Notes under the pieces: generated by a model | Databases searched by the model: none | Seen by the model: the letters and a program-made list of their open reading frames with translations, nothing else | Told to the model about the DNA's origin: nothing | Made by a program: the position numbers and the translations under genes | NCBI GenBank assembly: GCA_946414975.1 | Contig: CAMKQS010000012.1 | Location: 1-32,049, forward strand | From: an uncultured Caryophanales bacterium | GTDB taxonomy: Bacteria; Bacillota_I; Bacilli_A; RF39; UBA660 | Length of the DNA stretch: 32,049 bases | Direction of reading: 5' to 3' | Shown: positions 16,038 to 24,762 of the stretch, one piece after another | Layout: every line of letters begins with the position of its first letter | How positions within the stretch are numbered: position 1 is the stretch's first letter

Positions 16038-16661
16038 CTATTTAAATTTAACTCCCAAAAATCTAACAAGTTCCATTGCTTGATATGAATCAATTATAAT
16101 ACCTTCTAGTGAATAATTATCAAATTTAATATTATCTATCTTGCATGCTGATATATCTATATTATTCATTTTTGTATTAATTATCTCGGAATTTGATAGG
16201 TTAACATCAACAAACTCTATATTTTTTATTTTAGTATTTAGAAATGATAAATATGATAAATCACTATTAGTTATTAACATATTATTTATCTTCGCACTAG
16301 ATAAATTGATATAATCACTCTTGCAAGATAAAAACTCTATATCATTTAATACTGATTCGATAAATGAAATACCAGTCATCTTACAATTTATAAATTTAAC
16401 TCTGCTTAACATTTGAAAATCAAATACTTTATTAGATAAATCACAATTTTCAAATATAACATCAATTAACTCTATATCTATAAATTCTATATTAGAAAAA
16501 TCAATATCTCTAAATATACAACTATCCATTTTAATATCTTTTATTTTAAAATTACCTTCTATATTATTATTAAATATATAATTTTCAAATATATTATCAT
16601 TAATTGCATCAAGTAAATTATAATCTATACATCTTACTACCTTAGGACTTTTTAATCTCAT
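16038..16661 (-). CDS. Pentapeptide-repeat-like beta-helix protein
   Basis: The 207 residues consist mostly of five-residue units with a hydrophobic centre and small or polar neighbours (for example CIFRDIDFSNIEFIDIELID, NCKMTGISFIESVLND), expected to fold as a right-handed quadrilateral beta-helix. Ile often replaces the usual Leu/Phe and the A(D/N)LXX consensus is loose, so it is a diverged member. The family includes DNA-mimic gyrase protectors (Qnr, McbG) and many proteins of unknown role; nothing here decides. The frame opens 10 codons earlier, but GGGGATGAT lies before the ATG at 16661, which I chose. It is the first gene of the thioesterase-ligase unit. Confidence 0.75.
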   Translation of the reverse strand: MRLKSPKVVRCIDYNLLDAINDNIFENYIFNNNIEGNFKIKDIKMDSCIFRDIDFSNIEFIDIELIDVIFENCDLSNKVFDFQMLSRVKFINCKMTGISFIESVLNDIEFLSCKSDYINLSSAKINNMLITNSDLSYLSFLNTKIKNIEFVDVNLSNSEIINTKMNNIDISACKIDNIKFDNYSLEGIIIDSYQAMELVRFLGVKFK

Positions 16662-16693
16662 TATAATCATCCCCATATGATTATAACACAATA

Positions 16694-16722
16694 TATAAAA
16701 AAAGCATAAATATTTCTATTTA
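16694..16722 (-). terminator. Probable terminator after the 561-residue gene
   Basis: TAAATA (16722-16717 on minus) pairs with TATTTA (16712-16707) around GAAA, then GC and a run of T. It lies about 58 nt past the stop at 16780 and close to the start of the pentapeptide gene, so readthrough is possible. Confidence 0.5.
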
Positions 16723-16779
16723 CCTATTTAGTTAAATATTAGTAAACCGTAAGTATTACTAACACTTTTTTAGCTCCAA

Positions 16780-18465
16780 TCATATTTTTTTACCATTTTC
16801 ATCTATCTTTACATCATCTATATTATTCATATATTCTTCATAACTTTTCCTTATTTTATAAATATCATATATTACTAATTTTAAATTATTTTTATTTGCA
16901 ATCATAATAGCTTCTTCTAAAACTTTTTCTGATTTTTCTTTATGAATTTCCTCACTACTTATAATAACAAATAAATAACTAGCCTTAGTATCACTATCAA
17001 TATTTCTTCTAAATAGCACTATTTCTGATTTGAATGGATTATTTTCTATTTCTTTTGAATTATTACTTAAGTTTTTAAAATCATTGTTTTCTTTTAATTC
17101 TATATTATATATTCCTTTATTTGTTGTAACATAATTTTTAGAAGATAGTGCGATTGATTCAACAGAAACTCCCTCACTATTAAAACCTATTCCCATAAAT
17201 CCGATATATCCACTACACTCATTAATAAAATTAACTGGGTCAAAGTAAGTAGTTGATATTTGATTTGATGTATCAGATATATAACTTCTAATTCCACTTG
17301 GATCTGTATAGGAAATATTTCCTGACTCAAAATAATGATTAACAATTGAAAAGTCTATCTTTTTTTCAAGTAGATGCTTTCTTTTTTCAAACTCCTCTAA
17401 TTCTTCTTTTGTTAATTCATCTTTTTCACTTTTTTGTGTTCTTTCAGAAATTATTGTATCCATTATTTTCTGTTCTAATTCTGGTTTAAACTTTTCCGCG
17501 CTTCTTATAAATAAGTGTACTAATTGAGGTTTTAAATTTCTAAAATCTTCAACTAGTGTATAATTACTACTAGGATTATATAATTTATTTAACATTTCTT
17601 CTCTAAGTAATATCTCATATTCTAAGTAAATATCTTCTATTTCTTCTATATTATATAATTCATTATCTTTTATTTCATTTAATCTATCTATTAATTTTAA
17701 TGATTCATCTGTATTCATTATAGTAAGTTTACTTCTTAACTCTTCTAAATTATCTAATTTACTCATTTGTTCTTTAGATAAATTCTTTCTTTCTAAAAAT
17801 TTTTTCCTCCTAATATCAATATTTTCATCTGTTTTATTATTTATATCATAAATGATAAAATCAAAATTATTTAGTATATCATTTTTATAAATTCCTAATA
17901 TATTTATAATATATTCATATGCAATTCTTTTACAATTACTTTTAACATCAAAAACTTTAATTTTTTTAGGATTTATAACATCATCAAAAACTTCAAGTAC
18001 AAAATCTCTATCTAAATCCATTCTTAAATCTTGTCTTTTTCCATCTATTAAAAATTCATTTTTTAATTTATTATCAGAAATTACATACTCGTAAAAATTT
18101 TCTCTTAATTTATCTATTAATTCCTTATTAACATCCTTATAATTATCATAATTAATATTTTTGTAATCAGCATATGTAATTGTTACAAATTCATATTTTC
18201 CCGTAACTGTTCCTAAAAGAAAAAAATCTGTATAAAATATTCTATCACTTTTTTTACAATAATCTATTAAATTATTTTTAAATTCTTCACTATTTTTACT
18301 CTTTTTAATAATATTTAAAATATCTAAAATTTCTTGATTTTCATAATTATGTGAATCATTAGACATTCTATCAATTATAAAATCTAACAATTCTGTTGAA
18401 ATATGCAGCTTTCTACATTTATTTAAAAGTGATATTTTTGTTAAAAACTTATTCTTTTTTGCCAT
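16780..18465 (-). CDS. Large protein of unknown function
   Basis: I do not recognise this 561-residue protein. It is soluble (no signal or membrane segment), Lys/Glu/Asn-rich, with a helical charged middle (about 210-370, coiled-coil prone around RTQKSEKDELTKEELEEFEKR) and a C-terminal part of mixed strands and helices: GYIGFMGIGFNSEGVSVESIAL, FVIISSEEIHKEKSEKVLEEA and LVIYDIYKIRKSYEEY. The last resembles an alpha/beta domain handling a query such as a nuclease or nucleotide fold, but no catalytic motif is convincing. It overlaps the end of the DUF4186 gene by 17 bp, so the two are translationally coupled and may work together. The C-terminus ends in DENGKKI. Confidence 0.78.
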   Translation of the reverse strand: MAKKNKFLTKISLLNKCRKLHISTELLDFIIDRMSNDSHNYENQEILDILNIIKKSKNSEEFKNNLIDYCKKSDRIFYTDFFLLGTVTGKYEFVTITYADYKNINYDNYKDVNKELIDKLRENFYEYVISDNKLKNEFLIDGKRQDLRMDLDRDFVLEVFDDVINPKKIKVFDVKSNCKRIAYEYIINILGIYKNDILNNFDFIIYDINNKTDENIDIRRKKFLERKNLSKEQMSKLDNLEELRSKLTIMNTDESLKLIDRLNEIKDNELYNIEEIEDIYLEYEILLREEMLNKLYNPSSNYTLVEDFRNLKPQLVHLFIRSAEKFKPELEQKIMDTIISERTQKSEKDELTKEELEEFEKRKHLLEKKIDFSIVNHYFESGNISYTDPSGIRSYISDTSNQISTTYFDPVNFINECSGYIGFMGIGFNSEGVSVESIALSSKNYVTTNKGIYNIELKENNDFKNLSNNSKEIENNPFKSEIVLFRRNIDSDTKASYLFVIISSEEIHKEKSEKVLEEAIMIANKNNLKLVIYDIYKIRKSYEEYMNNIDDVKIDENGKKI

Positions 18466-18829
18466 CTTTATACTCCTTATAATCTTGTTTTATCCAAGTT
18501 AATATTAATTGTTCAATATAATTTATTTCATTATTTGTAAGTGTTTTATCCTTATCTATATGATGAAATTTATATAAACAACCTCTACAACAAGTAGCTG
18601 TTGCATGCATTGCGATAAATACAGGATGAGCCTTCATAGGTGTTTGTTTTCCATCATTAGGACCAATATTTAATAATTTTTGAATTATAAAATCTCTTGT
18701 ATGTTTTTTTATTACTTCAATACCTTTTTCATCTATATAATTAATCATATATTTTCTTAAATGAAAACTAGAACGAAATTTGGATTTTTTTAAAACTATT
18801 AATTTAGATTCAATTATATCATCTCTCAT
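18449..18829 (-). CDS. DUF4186 family protein
   Basis: The 126 residues match DUF4186 closely: LKKSKFRSSFHLR near the N-terminus, YIDEKGIEVI..H..DFI..KL, then NDGKQTPMKAHPVFIAMHATATCCRGCLYKFHHI, and a C-terminal WIKQD helix. The His, HATATCCRGC and HH residues look like a metal or active site, but the family has no established function that I know. No ribosome site precedes the ATG; TATAAT lies 8 nt upstream, so the mRNA is probably leaderless. It overlaps the next gene by 17 bp. Confidence 0.88.
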   Translation of the reverse strand: MRDDIIESKLIVLKKSKFRSSFHLRKYMINYIDEKGIEVIKKHTRDFIIQKLLNIGPNDGKQTPMKAHPVFIAMHATATCCRGCLYKFHHIDKDKTLTNNEINYIEQLILTWIKQDYKEYKDGKKE

Positions 18830-18837
18830 ATATTAGA

Positions 18838-18883
18838 ATTATACCATATAGATATTATAAAATCTAGAAATTAATTTCTAGAT
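18838..18883 (-). promoter_or_regulatory. Leaderless-type promoter overlapped by a 22-bp palindrome
   Basis: TATAAT (18843-18838) would start transcription about 2 nt before the DUF4186 ATG at 18829. The weak -35 region (TAGATT, 18866-18861) lies in the perfect palindrome 18862-18883 (half-site ATCTAGAAATT). The palindrome could be an operator; alternatively it is a terminator-like hairpin for the small frame upstream. Confidence 0.5.
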
Positions 18884-18969
18884 CTCATTTTATAAGTTAA
18901 TAATTCTATTTCCTTTATACAATCAATCATTTTATTAAACTCTTCTTCAATATATGTATTATTATTCAA
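18871..18969 (-). CDS. Possible 32-residue small protein
   Basis: A TTG at 18969 with AGGTGAT 3 nt upstream opens a 32-codon frame (contains NNNTYIEEEFNKMIDCIKEI, ends MRSRN). The peptide is an acidic amphipathic helix. It may be a real small gene, or the 3' end of a lost one; the rest of the intergenic stretch on this side holds nothing else. Confidence 0.3.
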   Translation of the reverse strand: MNNNTYIEEEFNKMIDCIKEIELLTYKMRSRN

Positions 18970-19072
18970 TCTATCACCTACTGATATATTATCAAATATT
19001 TAATTAATTAAGTTTGTTTCGACAAAACTAGAATTATTTTTTTTTATGTGTTACAATTGATAAGGTGATTAT

Positions 19073-19732
19073 ATGGCAAGTTCAATTATACATATGGCTG
19101 TAGCAAAAAAAATAAATAATTATCTAAATCACGATTATAAAAGCATATTAATAGGAAGTATAGCTCCAGATATATCAAAACAAATTAATCAGGATAGAAA
19201 TATATCTCACTTTATTAAATATGAAAAAGATATTCCAGAATTAAATGATTTTTTAGCGCTCTATAGAAGTAATCTTGATGATGATTTTGTGCTTGGATAC
19301 TTTATACATTTATATACTGATTATCTATGGTTTAAATATTTTCTTCCAAATTTTATAAACGAAAATGAAAGTTGTATTTATGATATAAATACTAAAAATA
19401 AAATAAAAGTATCAAAGGATGAAATGCTTAAACTGATTTATAATGATTATACTAATATAAATGTTGATGTTATTGATAGATATAATCTTGATTTAAGTAT
19501 TTTTTATGAACCATTACCTAATTTTAAAAATATAATAAAAGAAATACCTATGGACAGATTAAAGGTTATAATTGATAAGGCAAGTATTATTATCGAAAAT
19601 TCTAAAAAGCATAAATCATATATATTTGATATTAATGAAATTGAAAGATTTATAAGTTTTTCATCAAATACTATATTGAATGATTTAAAATTAATGGGAA
19701 TAAAAAACAGTAATAGTTTAAAAAACATTTAA
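19073..19732 (+). CDS. Zinc-dependent phospholipase C-like protein
   Basis: The 219 residues resemble the family of bacterial zinc phospholipase C/S1-P1-like hydrolases (zn_dep_PLPC) that start with MASSIIHMAVAKKI. Candidate metal ligands are His7, Asp33 (IGSIAPDIS), His46 (ISHF), His79 and Asp83 (GYFIHLYTDYLW). Members are mostly uncharacterised and usually lack a signal peptide, as here, so it is probably a cytosolic metal-dependent phosphodiesterase; substrate unknown. AAGGTGAT precedes the ATG. It is a single-gene unit ending in a clear terminator 17 nt past the stop, just before recU. Confidence 0.78.
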   Translation: MASSIIHMAVAKKINNYLNHDYKSILIGSIAPDISKQINQDRNISHFIKYEKDIPELNDFLALYRSNLDDDFVLGYFIHLYTDYLWFKYFLPNFINENESCIYDINTKNKIKVSKDEMLKLIYNDYTNINVDVIDRYNLDLSIFYEPLPNFKNIIKEIPMDRLKVIIDKASIIIENSKKHKSYIFDINEIERFISFSSNTILNDLKLMGIKNSNSLKNI

Positions 19733-19746
19733 CACATATTTACAAA

Positions 19747-19783
19747 ATACTACAAAATTAAATTAACTATGTAGTTTTTTTTT
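19747..19783 (+). terminator. Intrinsic terminator before recU
   Basis: ACTACA (19749-19754) pairs with TGTAGT (19770-19775) with a 15-nt loop, followed by nine T's. Confidence 0.7.
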
Positions 19784-19794
19784 ATAAATTATAG

Positions 19795-19812
19795 TATAAT
19801 AATCTTGGTGAT
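19795..19812 (+). promoter_or_regulatory. recU -10 box and ribosome site
   Basis: TATAAT (19795-19800) puts the transcript start near 19807, which is also the first base of the GGTGAT ribosome site. The leader would be about 9 nt. No clear -35 box: the T-run of the preceding terminator occupies that place. Confidence 0.5.
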
Positions 19813-19815
19813 TTA

Positions 19816-20364
19816 ATGAAGTATCATAACATAAGTAATTACAATTTTATTTACAGTAATCGTGGTATGGGACTTGAAAATGATTTAAATCAAGCAAATA
19901 AATATTATTTAGATAATAATATTGCAGTTATATATAAAAAACCAACACCTATAACTATTAATAAAGTTAATTATAAATCAAGATCTGATGCAATTATTAC
20001 TGAAGCAAGATTTAAAATACCATCTACTACTGATTACAATGGTATATATAAAGGAAAATATATTGATTTTGAAGCAAAAGAAACAAAAAACAAAACAAGT
20101 TTTCCACTTAGTAATATACACAATCATCAAATAGATCATTTAAGAAAAATTATTAATATGGGAGGTATTGGTTTTATAATTGTTAGGTTTACAATGTTAA
20201 ATCAAACATATTATTTAAATGGAAAAGAATTATTTTTATTTTTAGATAAAGAAAATAGAAAATCTATTCCTCTTAGTTATTTTAAAGAAAAAGGATATTT
20301 ATTAAAAGAAAAGTTAAGACCACTAGTGGATTATCTAGAAGCTGTTGAAAGGGATTTAGGGTGA
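19816..20364 (+). CDS. recU: RecU Holliday junction resolvase
   Basis: RecU cuts Holliday junctions and modulates RecA in Bacillota. The 182 residues have the family landmarks: SNRGMGLENDLNQAN, the KKPTPI motif, SRSDAI, and the PD-(D/E)XK core TTDYNGIYKGKYIDFEAKET with Asp73, Glu86 and Lys88, followed by LSNIHNHQIDHL and GIGFIIVRF. It is a little shorter than the ~200-residue B. subtilis protein at the N-terminus. GGTGAT precedes the ATG. The stop is TGA, and pbp1A begins 4 bp later. The recU-ponA pairing is conserved widely in Bacillota. Confidence 0.96.
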   Translation: MKYHNISNYNFIYSNRGMGLENDLNQANKYYLDNNIAVIYKKPTPITINKVNYKSRSDAIITEARFKIPSTTDYNGIYKGKYIDFEAKETKNKTSFPLSNIHNHQIDHLRKIINMGGIGFIIVRFTMLNQTYYLNGKELFLFLDKENRKSIPLSYFKEKGYLLKEKLRPLVDYLEAVERDLG

Positions 20365-20368
20365 TGCT

Positions 20369-23284
20369 ATGAATAATTTAATTAAGCTTTTAAAAAAATA
20401 TAAAATAGACGTTATAGTCGCAATTATAAGTATTATATTTATAATTTTATTTTTAAAATTAAAACTATTTTTTCTATTAATATTACTTATAATAATAGAT
20501 ATTGTATATTTTGTTCCTTTTATAAGAAAGAAGTCGATGATATTTATGAAGAATTTAAAAAAAATGGTAAAGAAAGAGCCTACTGGTAGACATGTTAAAA
20601 CAAATAAAAAGAAAAAACAAATACCTAGTAGTAAAAATAAGATAAATGCAAAACAAGTAAAATTTAATAATAAAAAAGAAAACATAAAAAAGAAAAAAAG
20701 TAAGAAAAGAAAAATATTAAAAATATTCCTATTACTTATGTTAAGTGGATTTATTTTAGTAGTTCTTGCAATAGTTGCATTCTTCTTGTATATAGTTGCA
20801 AAAGCTCCAAACTTTAATCCTGATGAATTATATGTTAGTGAGCCTAGTGTTATATATGATAAAGATGGTGCGGAAATTACTAAATTAGGTAGTGAAAAAA
20901 GAGTATTATTAAAATATGATGACTTACCTGAGGTATTAATTGATGCCATTGTTGCAACAGAAGATTCTAGATTCTTTAGTCATAACGGAGTTGACTGGGC
21001 TAGATTTTTAAAAGCATCTGTTCAACAATTATTAGGTCGCTCTTATGGTGGTGGTGCATCTACACTTACAATGCAAGTATCTAAAAATACATATACATCA
21101 TCTGAAGCTACTGGTATTAAAGGTATTATACGTAAATTTACAGATGTTTATATATCAGAATTTAAAATAGAGCCTAAATATTCTAAAGAAGAAATATTAG
21201 AGTTCTATGTTAACAGTTATTATTTAGGAAACAATTCTTATGGAGTTGAACAAGCAAGTTTAACATATTTTGGAAAAAGTGCGAAAGACTTAAATGTTTC
21301 AGAAGCAGCTATGATTGCTGGTTTGTTCCAAGCTCCAAGTAAATATAATCCATACAAAAATCCTGAAGCAACAGAAAAAAGAAGATTACTTGTATTAAAA
21401 TTAATGAGGCGTCATGGATATATTACTGACGAAGAATATGAAGCAGCTAAAAAATTAACTGTTGAAAAAATTATAAAAAATACTCAAAATACTGAAGCAT
21501 CTGGTATAAGTGAATTTCAATCATTTATAGATGTAGTTGTTGCAGAAATAGAAAAGAATACAAAAACAGATCCATATAAGACACCTATGAAAATATATTC
21601 AACTATGGATCGTGAAAAGCAAAAATATATTAATGATATAATGAATGGTGTATCATATGATTGGGAAAATGATCAAGTACAAGCTGGAGTTGCTGTTACT
21701 GATATTAATACTGGTGCTATTGTTGCTGTTGGTGGTGGTAGAAATGTTAATGCTGCTGCTACACTAAACCGTGCAACACAGATAAAAAGACAGATAGGTT
21801 CTACTGCTAAACCACTTTATGATTATGGACCTGCTATTGAATTCTTAAACTGGTCTACTGGTATGCCTGATGTAGACGAGCCTATTACTTATTCTAATGG
21901 TACATCAATAAATAACTGGAATGATGCTTATGAAGGTTTTGAAACAATGAGAAAAGCATTAGTTGGTTCTCGTAATATTCCAGCACTTAAAGCATTCCAA
22001 GCAAATGATAAATCAAATATACTACAATTTGTAAAAAGTTTAGGATTATCTCCTGAAGAAGGATTACACGAAGCTCATGCAATTGGAGGATATACAGGAG
22101 AATCTCCTCTATCTATGGCAGCTGCATATTCTGCATTTGGTAATGGAGGATATTATACAGAGCCATATAGTTATACAAAAATAGAATATACTAAAGAGAA
22201 AAAAGAAGAAGAGAATAAAAAAGAAAAGAAACAAGTTATGAAAGATTCAACAGCTTATATGATTAGTAATATGCTTGTTGATACAGGTCAATATGCTTTA
22301 GGACGTTGGAATAATATTAATGGACGTCAATATGCTGCTAAAACTGGTACTTCAAACTATGATGAAGCAACAAAAAGAGCATTTAGTCTGCCAGGTAGTG
22401 CTGTAAATGATCTTTGGGTTGTTGGATATAATACCGAATATGCAATTGGTGTTTGGTATGGATATGACAAAAATAGTAGTGAATATTATAACTTATTAAG
22501 TAGTGGTCAACACGAAAGACTTTTCCAAGCAGTAGGAAGAGGAATGTTTACATCTAATGATACATTTAAGATGCCAGGTAGTGTATCTAGTGTTACAATT
22601 GAAGATGAATGTCCTACTCCAATGCTTCCATCTGAATTTACTCCTGATGGACTTAAGAAAACAGAATTATTTGTAAAAGGACATGAGCCAACAGAAACAT
22701 CTCCAAGATTTTCTAGATTAAGTGATCCAGATAATGTAAAAGCTACTGCGAATGGTGGTAAAGTTACAATTACTTGGTCTGCTGCTAGTGTTCCTGAAAT
22801 AAATACTGATTCTTATCTTAGAAATTATTTTAAAGATACATTTAGAAATAATGAATATTTAGGAGCATTCGTAAATGGAAGATTAAATTATATTAATTCT
22901 ACTATGGGATCATTTGGATATAATATTTACAAACAAGATGGTACATTCTTAGGATTTACAAATCAAACTACTTATACAGTAAATGCTTCTAATGGAAATC
23001 AATCATATATTGTTAAAACAGCATATAGTAATTTTAGAGCTACAGAATCTGGTGGTAAGAGCGTATCTGTTAATGTAACGGGTGCGAAAGATGAAAAAGA
23101 TGATGAAAAAGATAAAGAAAAAGAAGATGATAAAGAAAAAGACACCGTAATGCCTATTTGTCCTGATGGTTATACATTAGATAATAACGGTGATAAATGT
23201 ACAAAAGATTCATCTACTACATCTTCTACTTGTCCTTCTGGATATACTTTTGATTCATCAATAAAGAAATGTAAAAAAGGTTAA
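20369..23284 (+). CDS. ponA: Class A penicillin-binding protein (PBP1a)
   Basis: This 971-residue bifunctional enzyme polymerises and crosslinks peptidoglycan outside the membrane. After an atypical N-terminus with two hydrophobic blocks (about 13-50 and 117-143) separated by a very Lys-rich linker comes the GT51 glycosyltransferase domain: catalytic Glu198 (ATEDSRFFSHNGVD), GGGASTLTMQ (227-236). The transpeptidase domain has Ser478-Thr-Ala-Lys481, Ser534-Arg-Asn536 and Lys658-Thr-Gly660. A fibronectin-III-like domain follows (about 735-865), then a Lys/Asp/Glu-rich spacer and two Cys repeats, CPDGYTLDNNGDKC and CPSGYTFDSSIKKC. GGGTGATGC precedes the ATG. Usual PBP1a has a single N-terminal span, so the extra span and C-terminal repeats are lineage features. 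Confidence 0.96.
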   Translation: MNNLIKLLKKYKIDVIVAIISIIFIILFLKLKLFFLLILLIIIDIVYFVPFIRKKSMIFMKNLKKMVKKEPTGRHVKTNKKKKQIPSSKNKINAKQVKFNNKKENIKKKKSKKRKILKIFLLLMLSGFILVVLAIVAFFLYIVAKAPNFNPDELYVSEPSVIYDKDGAEITKLGSEKRVLLKYDDLPEVLIDAIVATEDSRFFSHNGVDWARFLKASVQQLLGRSYGGGASTLTMQVSKNTYTSSEATGIKGIIRKFTDVYISEFKIEPKYSKEEILEFYVNSYYLGNNSYGVEQASLTYFGKSAKDLNVSEAAMIAGLFQAPSKYNPYKNPEATEKRRLLVLKLMRRHGYITDEEYEAAKKLTVEKIIKNTQNTEASGISEFQSFIDVVVAEIEKNTKTDPYKTPMKIYSTMDREKQKYINDIMNGVSYDWENDQVQAGVAVTDINTGAIVAVGGGRNVNAAATLNRATQIKRQIGSTAKPLYDYGPAIEFLNWSTGMPDVDEPITYSNGTSINNWNDAYEGFETMRKALVGSRNIPALKAFQANDKSNILQFVKSLGLSPEEGLHEAHAIGGYTGESPLSMAAAYSAFGNGGYYTEPYSYTKIEYTKEKKEEENKKEKKQVMKDSTAYMISNMLVDTGQYALGRWNNINGRQYAAKTGTSNYDEATKRAFSLPGSAVNDLWVVGYNTEYAIGVWYGYDKNSSEYYNLLSSGQHERLFQAVGRGMFTSNDTFKMPGSVSSVTIEDECPTPMLPSEFTPDGLKKTELFVKGHEPTETSPRFSRLSDPDNVKATANGGKVTITWSAASVPEINTDSYLRNYFKDTFRNNEYLGAFVNGRLNYINSTMGSFGYNIYKQDGTFLGFTNQTTYTVNASNGNQSYIVKTAYSNFRATESGGKSVSVNVTGAKDEKDDEKDKEKEDDKEKDTVMPICPDGYTLDNNGDKCTKDSSTTSSTCPSGYTFDSSIKKCKKG

Positions 23285-23303
23285 AATTATTAACCTTTTT
23301 TTA
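23273..23303. terminator. Bidirectional terminator with both stop codons in its stem
   Basis: A perfect 12-bp stem (23273-23284 with 23290-23301) has a 5-nt loop and T runs on both sides. The ponA stop (23282-23284) and the convergent flavoprotein stop (23292-23290) are both inside it. Confidence 0.9.
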
Positions 23304-24690
23304 TTTTATCTAATATATCTCTTGCAGCAACTAAGCCTGTAGCTGCAGCTGTAACAATGTTTCCAGCTTTACCACTACCATCACCTATAAAATAAATATT
23401 ATCATTCTTTAATTTAAAATTATTATCTGTTTCTATTTCATTACTAAAGAATTTAATCTCAGGCCCATAAAGAAGTGTATCATCGTTATTAACACCTGGT
23501 ATTATTTTATCTAATACTTCTAAACCCTCAAGTATATTTGTTATTATTCTATGAGGCATAACTAATGCTAAATCCCCTGCAACGCAGTCTTTAAGTGTTG
23601 GTTCTATAAAACCTTTATTAATTCTATGCCATTCACTACGTCTACCACTTCTCAAATCTTTTAACGATTGAATAATTGGTTTACTATCTCCAAGTACATT
23701 AGCAATTCTAGCAATAGACTCTCCATAAACTCTAGTATTAGTTACAGGCTCCGTTAAATTAACTTTTGATATAAAAGCAAAATTAGTGTTATTACTTTTA
23801 ATATCTTTTAGAGCATGCCCATTTACACATATATATCCGTAATAATTTTCTTTAGCAACAAATCCTCCCGGATTTGTACAAAAAGTTCTAATTTCATCAC
23901 CATATGTTTTTGTTTTTATAAATATTGTTGGATCATATATTACACCTGTAATATCTTCCATAATTTCTTTTCTAACTTCTACTCTAACACCTATTTCAAT
24001 ACTTCTAGAGTAATATAAAATATTATATTTATCTGCAAGTTCTTGTACCCACTTAGCACCTGTTCTACCAGGAGCAACTATAACTTTTTTAGAAATTATA
24101 GTGTTCTCTACTCTACTTTTCTTATATAATATCTCATGCTTATTAGAATTAATTTTCTTTATATCAATTACATTTGCTCTATCAAAAAGTTCAACACCAT
24201 TATCACTCAAGAAATCACTAATGCCCTGAATATATTCAGGAAGATGATCACTACCTAAGTGTTTTTGTTTTATTAATAATAATTTAGCACCTTCTATAGC
24301 TACTTTTTTCTTTATTTTATTTGCTTCATCAATATTAGATGGATAAACACTAGCATCCATATTAAATTTATTAAATATTTCTTCTGCATCATCAATCAAT
24401 TTATAAGCTTCTGATTCACTCATATATTTCATTAAATCACTTTTACCAAGTTTAGGAATAAAATTCAACTTTCCATCAGAAAAAGTTCCAGCACCACCAT
24501 AACCTGATAAAATTGCACATGGATTACAATTTTGACATGGCACCTTATTTTTATTCATTGGACATACCCTATTTTTTACACAACTACCACGCTCTAATAT
24601 AGCAATCTTTAACTTTTTATTTTTTGTAATAAGTTCATAAGCAGCAAATAAACCGGCAGGCCCAGCCCCTATTATAACAACATCATACAT
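23290..24690 (-). CDS. FAD-dependent dehydrogenase (COG2509-like)
   Basis: The 466-residue flavoprotein has an N-terminal dinucleotide-binding motif (VVIIGAGPAGLFAA, GxGxxG at 8-13) with the acidic end of strand 2 at ERGS, a conserved Cys cluster (KNRVCPMNKNKVPCQNCNPCAILSG) and GGAGTFSDGKLNF, and a C-terminal FAD site IYFIGDGSGKAGNIVTAAATGL. These fit the COG2509 group of uncharacterised FAD-dependent dehydrogenases. The Cys cluster may bind a metal or Fe-S centre. Substrate and electron partner are unknown. GGAGGG precedes the ATG. It is a single gene, convergent with ponA. Confidence 0.88.
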   Translation of the reverse strand: MYDVVIIGAGPAGLFAAYELITKNKKLKIAILERGSCVKNRVCPMNKNKVPCQNCNPCAILSGYGGAGTFSDGKLNFIPKLGKSDLMKYMSESEAYKLIDDAEEIFNKFNMDASVYPSNIDEANKIKKKVAIEGAKLLLIKQKHLGSDHLPEYIQGISDFLSDNGVELFDRANVIDIKKINSNKHEILYKKSRVENTIISKKVIVAPGRTGAKWVQELADKYNILYYSRSIEIGVRVEVRKEIMEDITGVIYDPTIFIKTKTYGDEIRTFCTNPGGFVAKENYYGYICVNGHALKDIKSNNTNFAFISKVNLTEPVTNTRVYGESIARIANVLGDSKPIIQSLKDLRSGRRSEWHRINKGFIEPTLKDCVAGDLALVMPHRIITNILEGLEVLDKIIPGVNNDDTLLYGPEIKFFSNEIETDNNFKLKNDNIYFIGDGSGKAGNIVTAAATGLVAARDILDKIKKG

Positions 24691-24733
24691 ATAAAACCCT
24701 CCAATAATATTGTATCATAATTATACTAATATA

Positions 24734-24762
24734 TGAAAAAAAGTTATTGAATTTCAATAACT
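24734..24762 (-). terminator. Intrinsic terminator of the pilin-like gene
   Basis: AGTTATTGA (24762-24754 on minus) pairs with TCAATAACT (24750-24742) around a 3-nt loop, followed by seven T's. The stop codon lies in the right arm. Confidence 0.85.

Noticed and set aside
20356..20949. 197-codon frame on the minus strand inside ponA
   Set aside because: It is the antisense shadow of the Lys-rich, AT-rich N-terminal part of ponA; it is rich in Phe/Leu/Ile, has no ribosome site, and ponA is certain.
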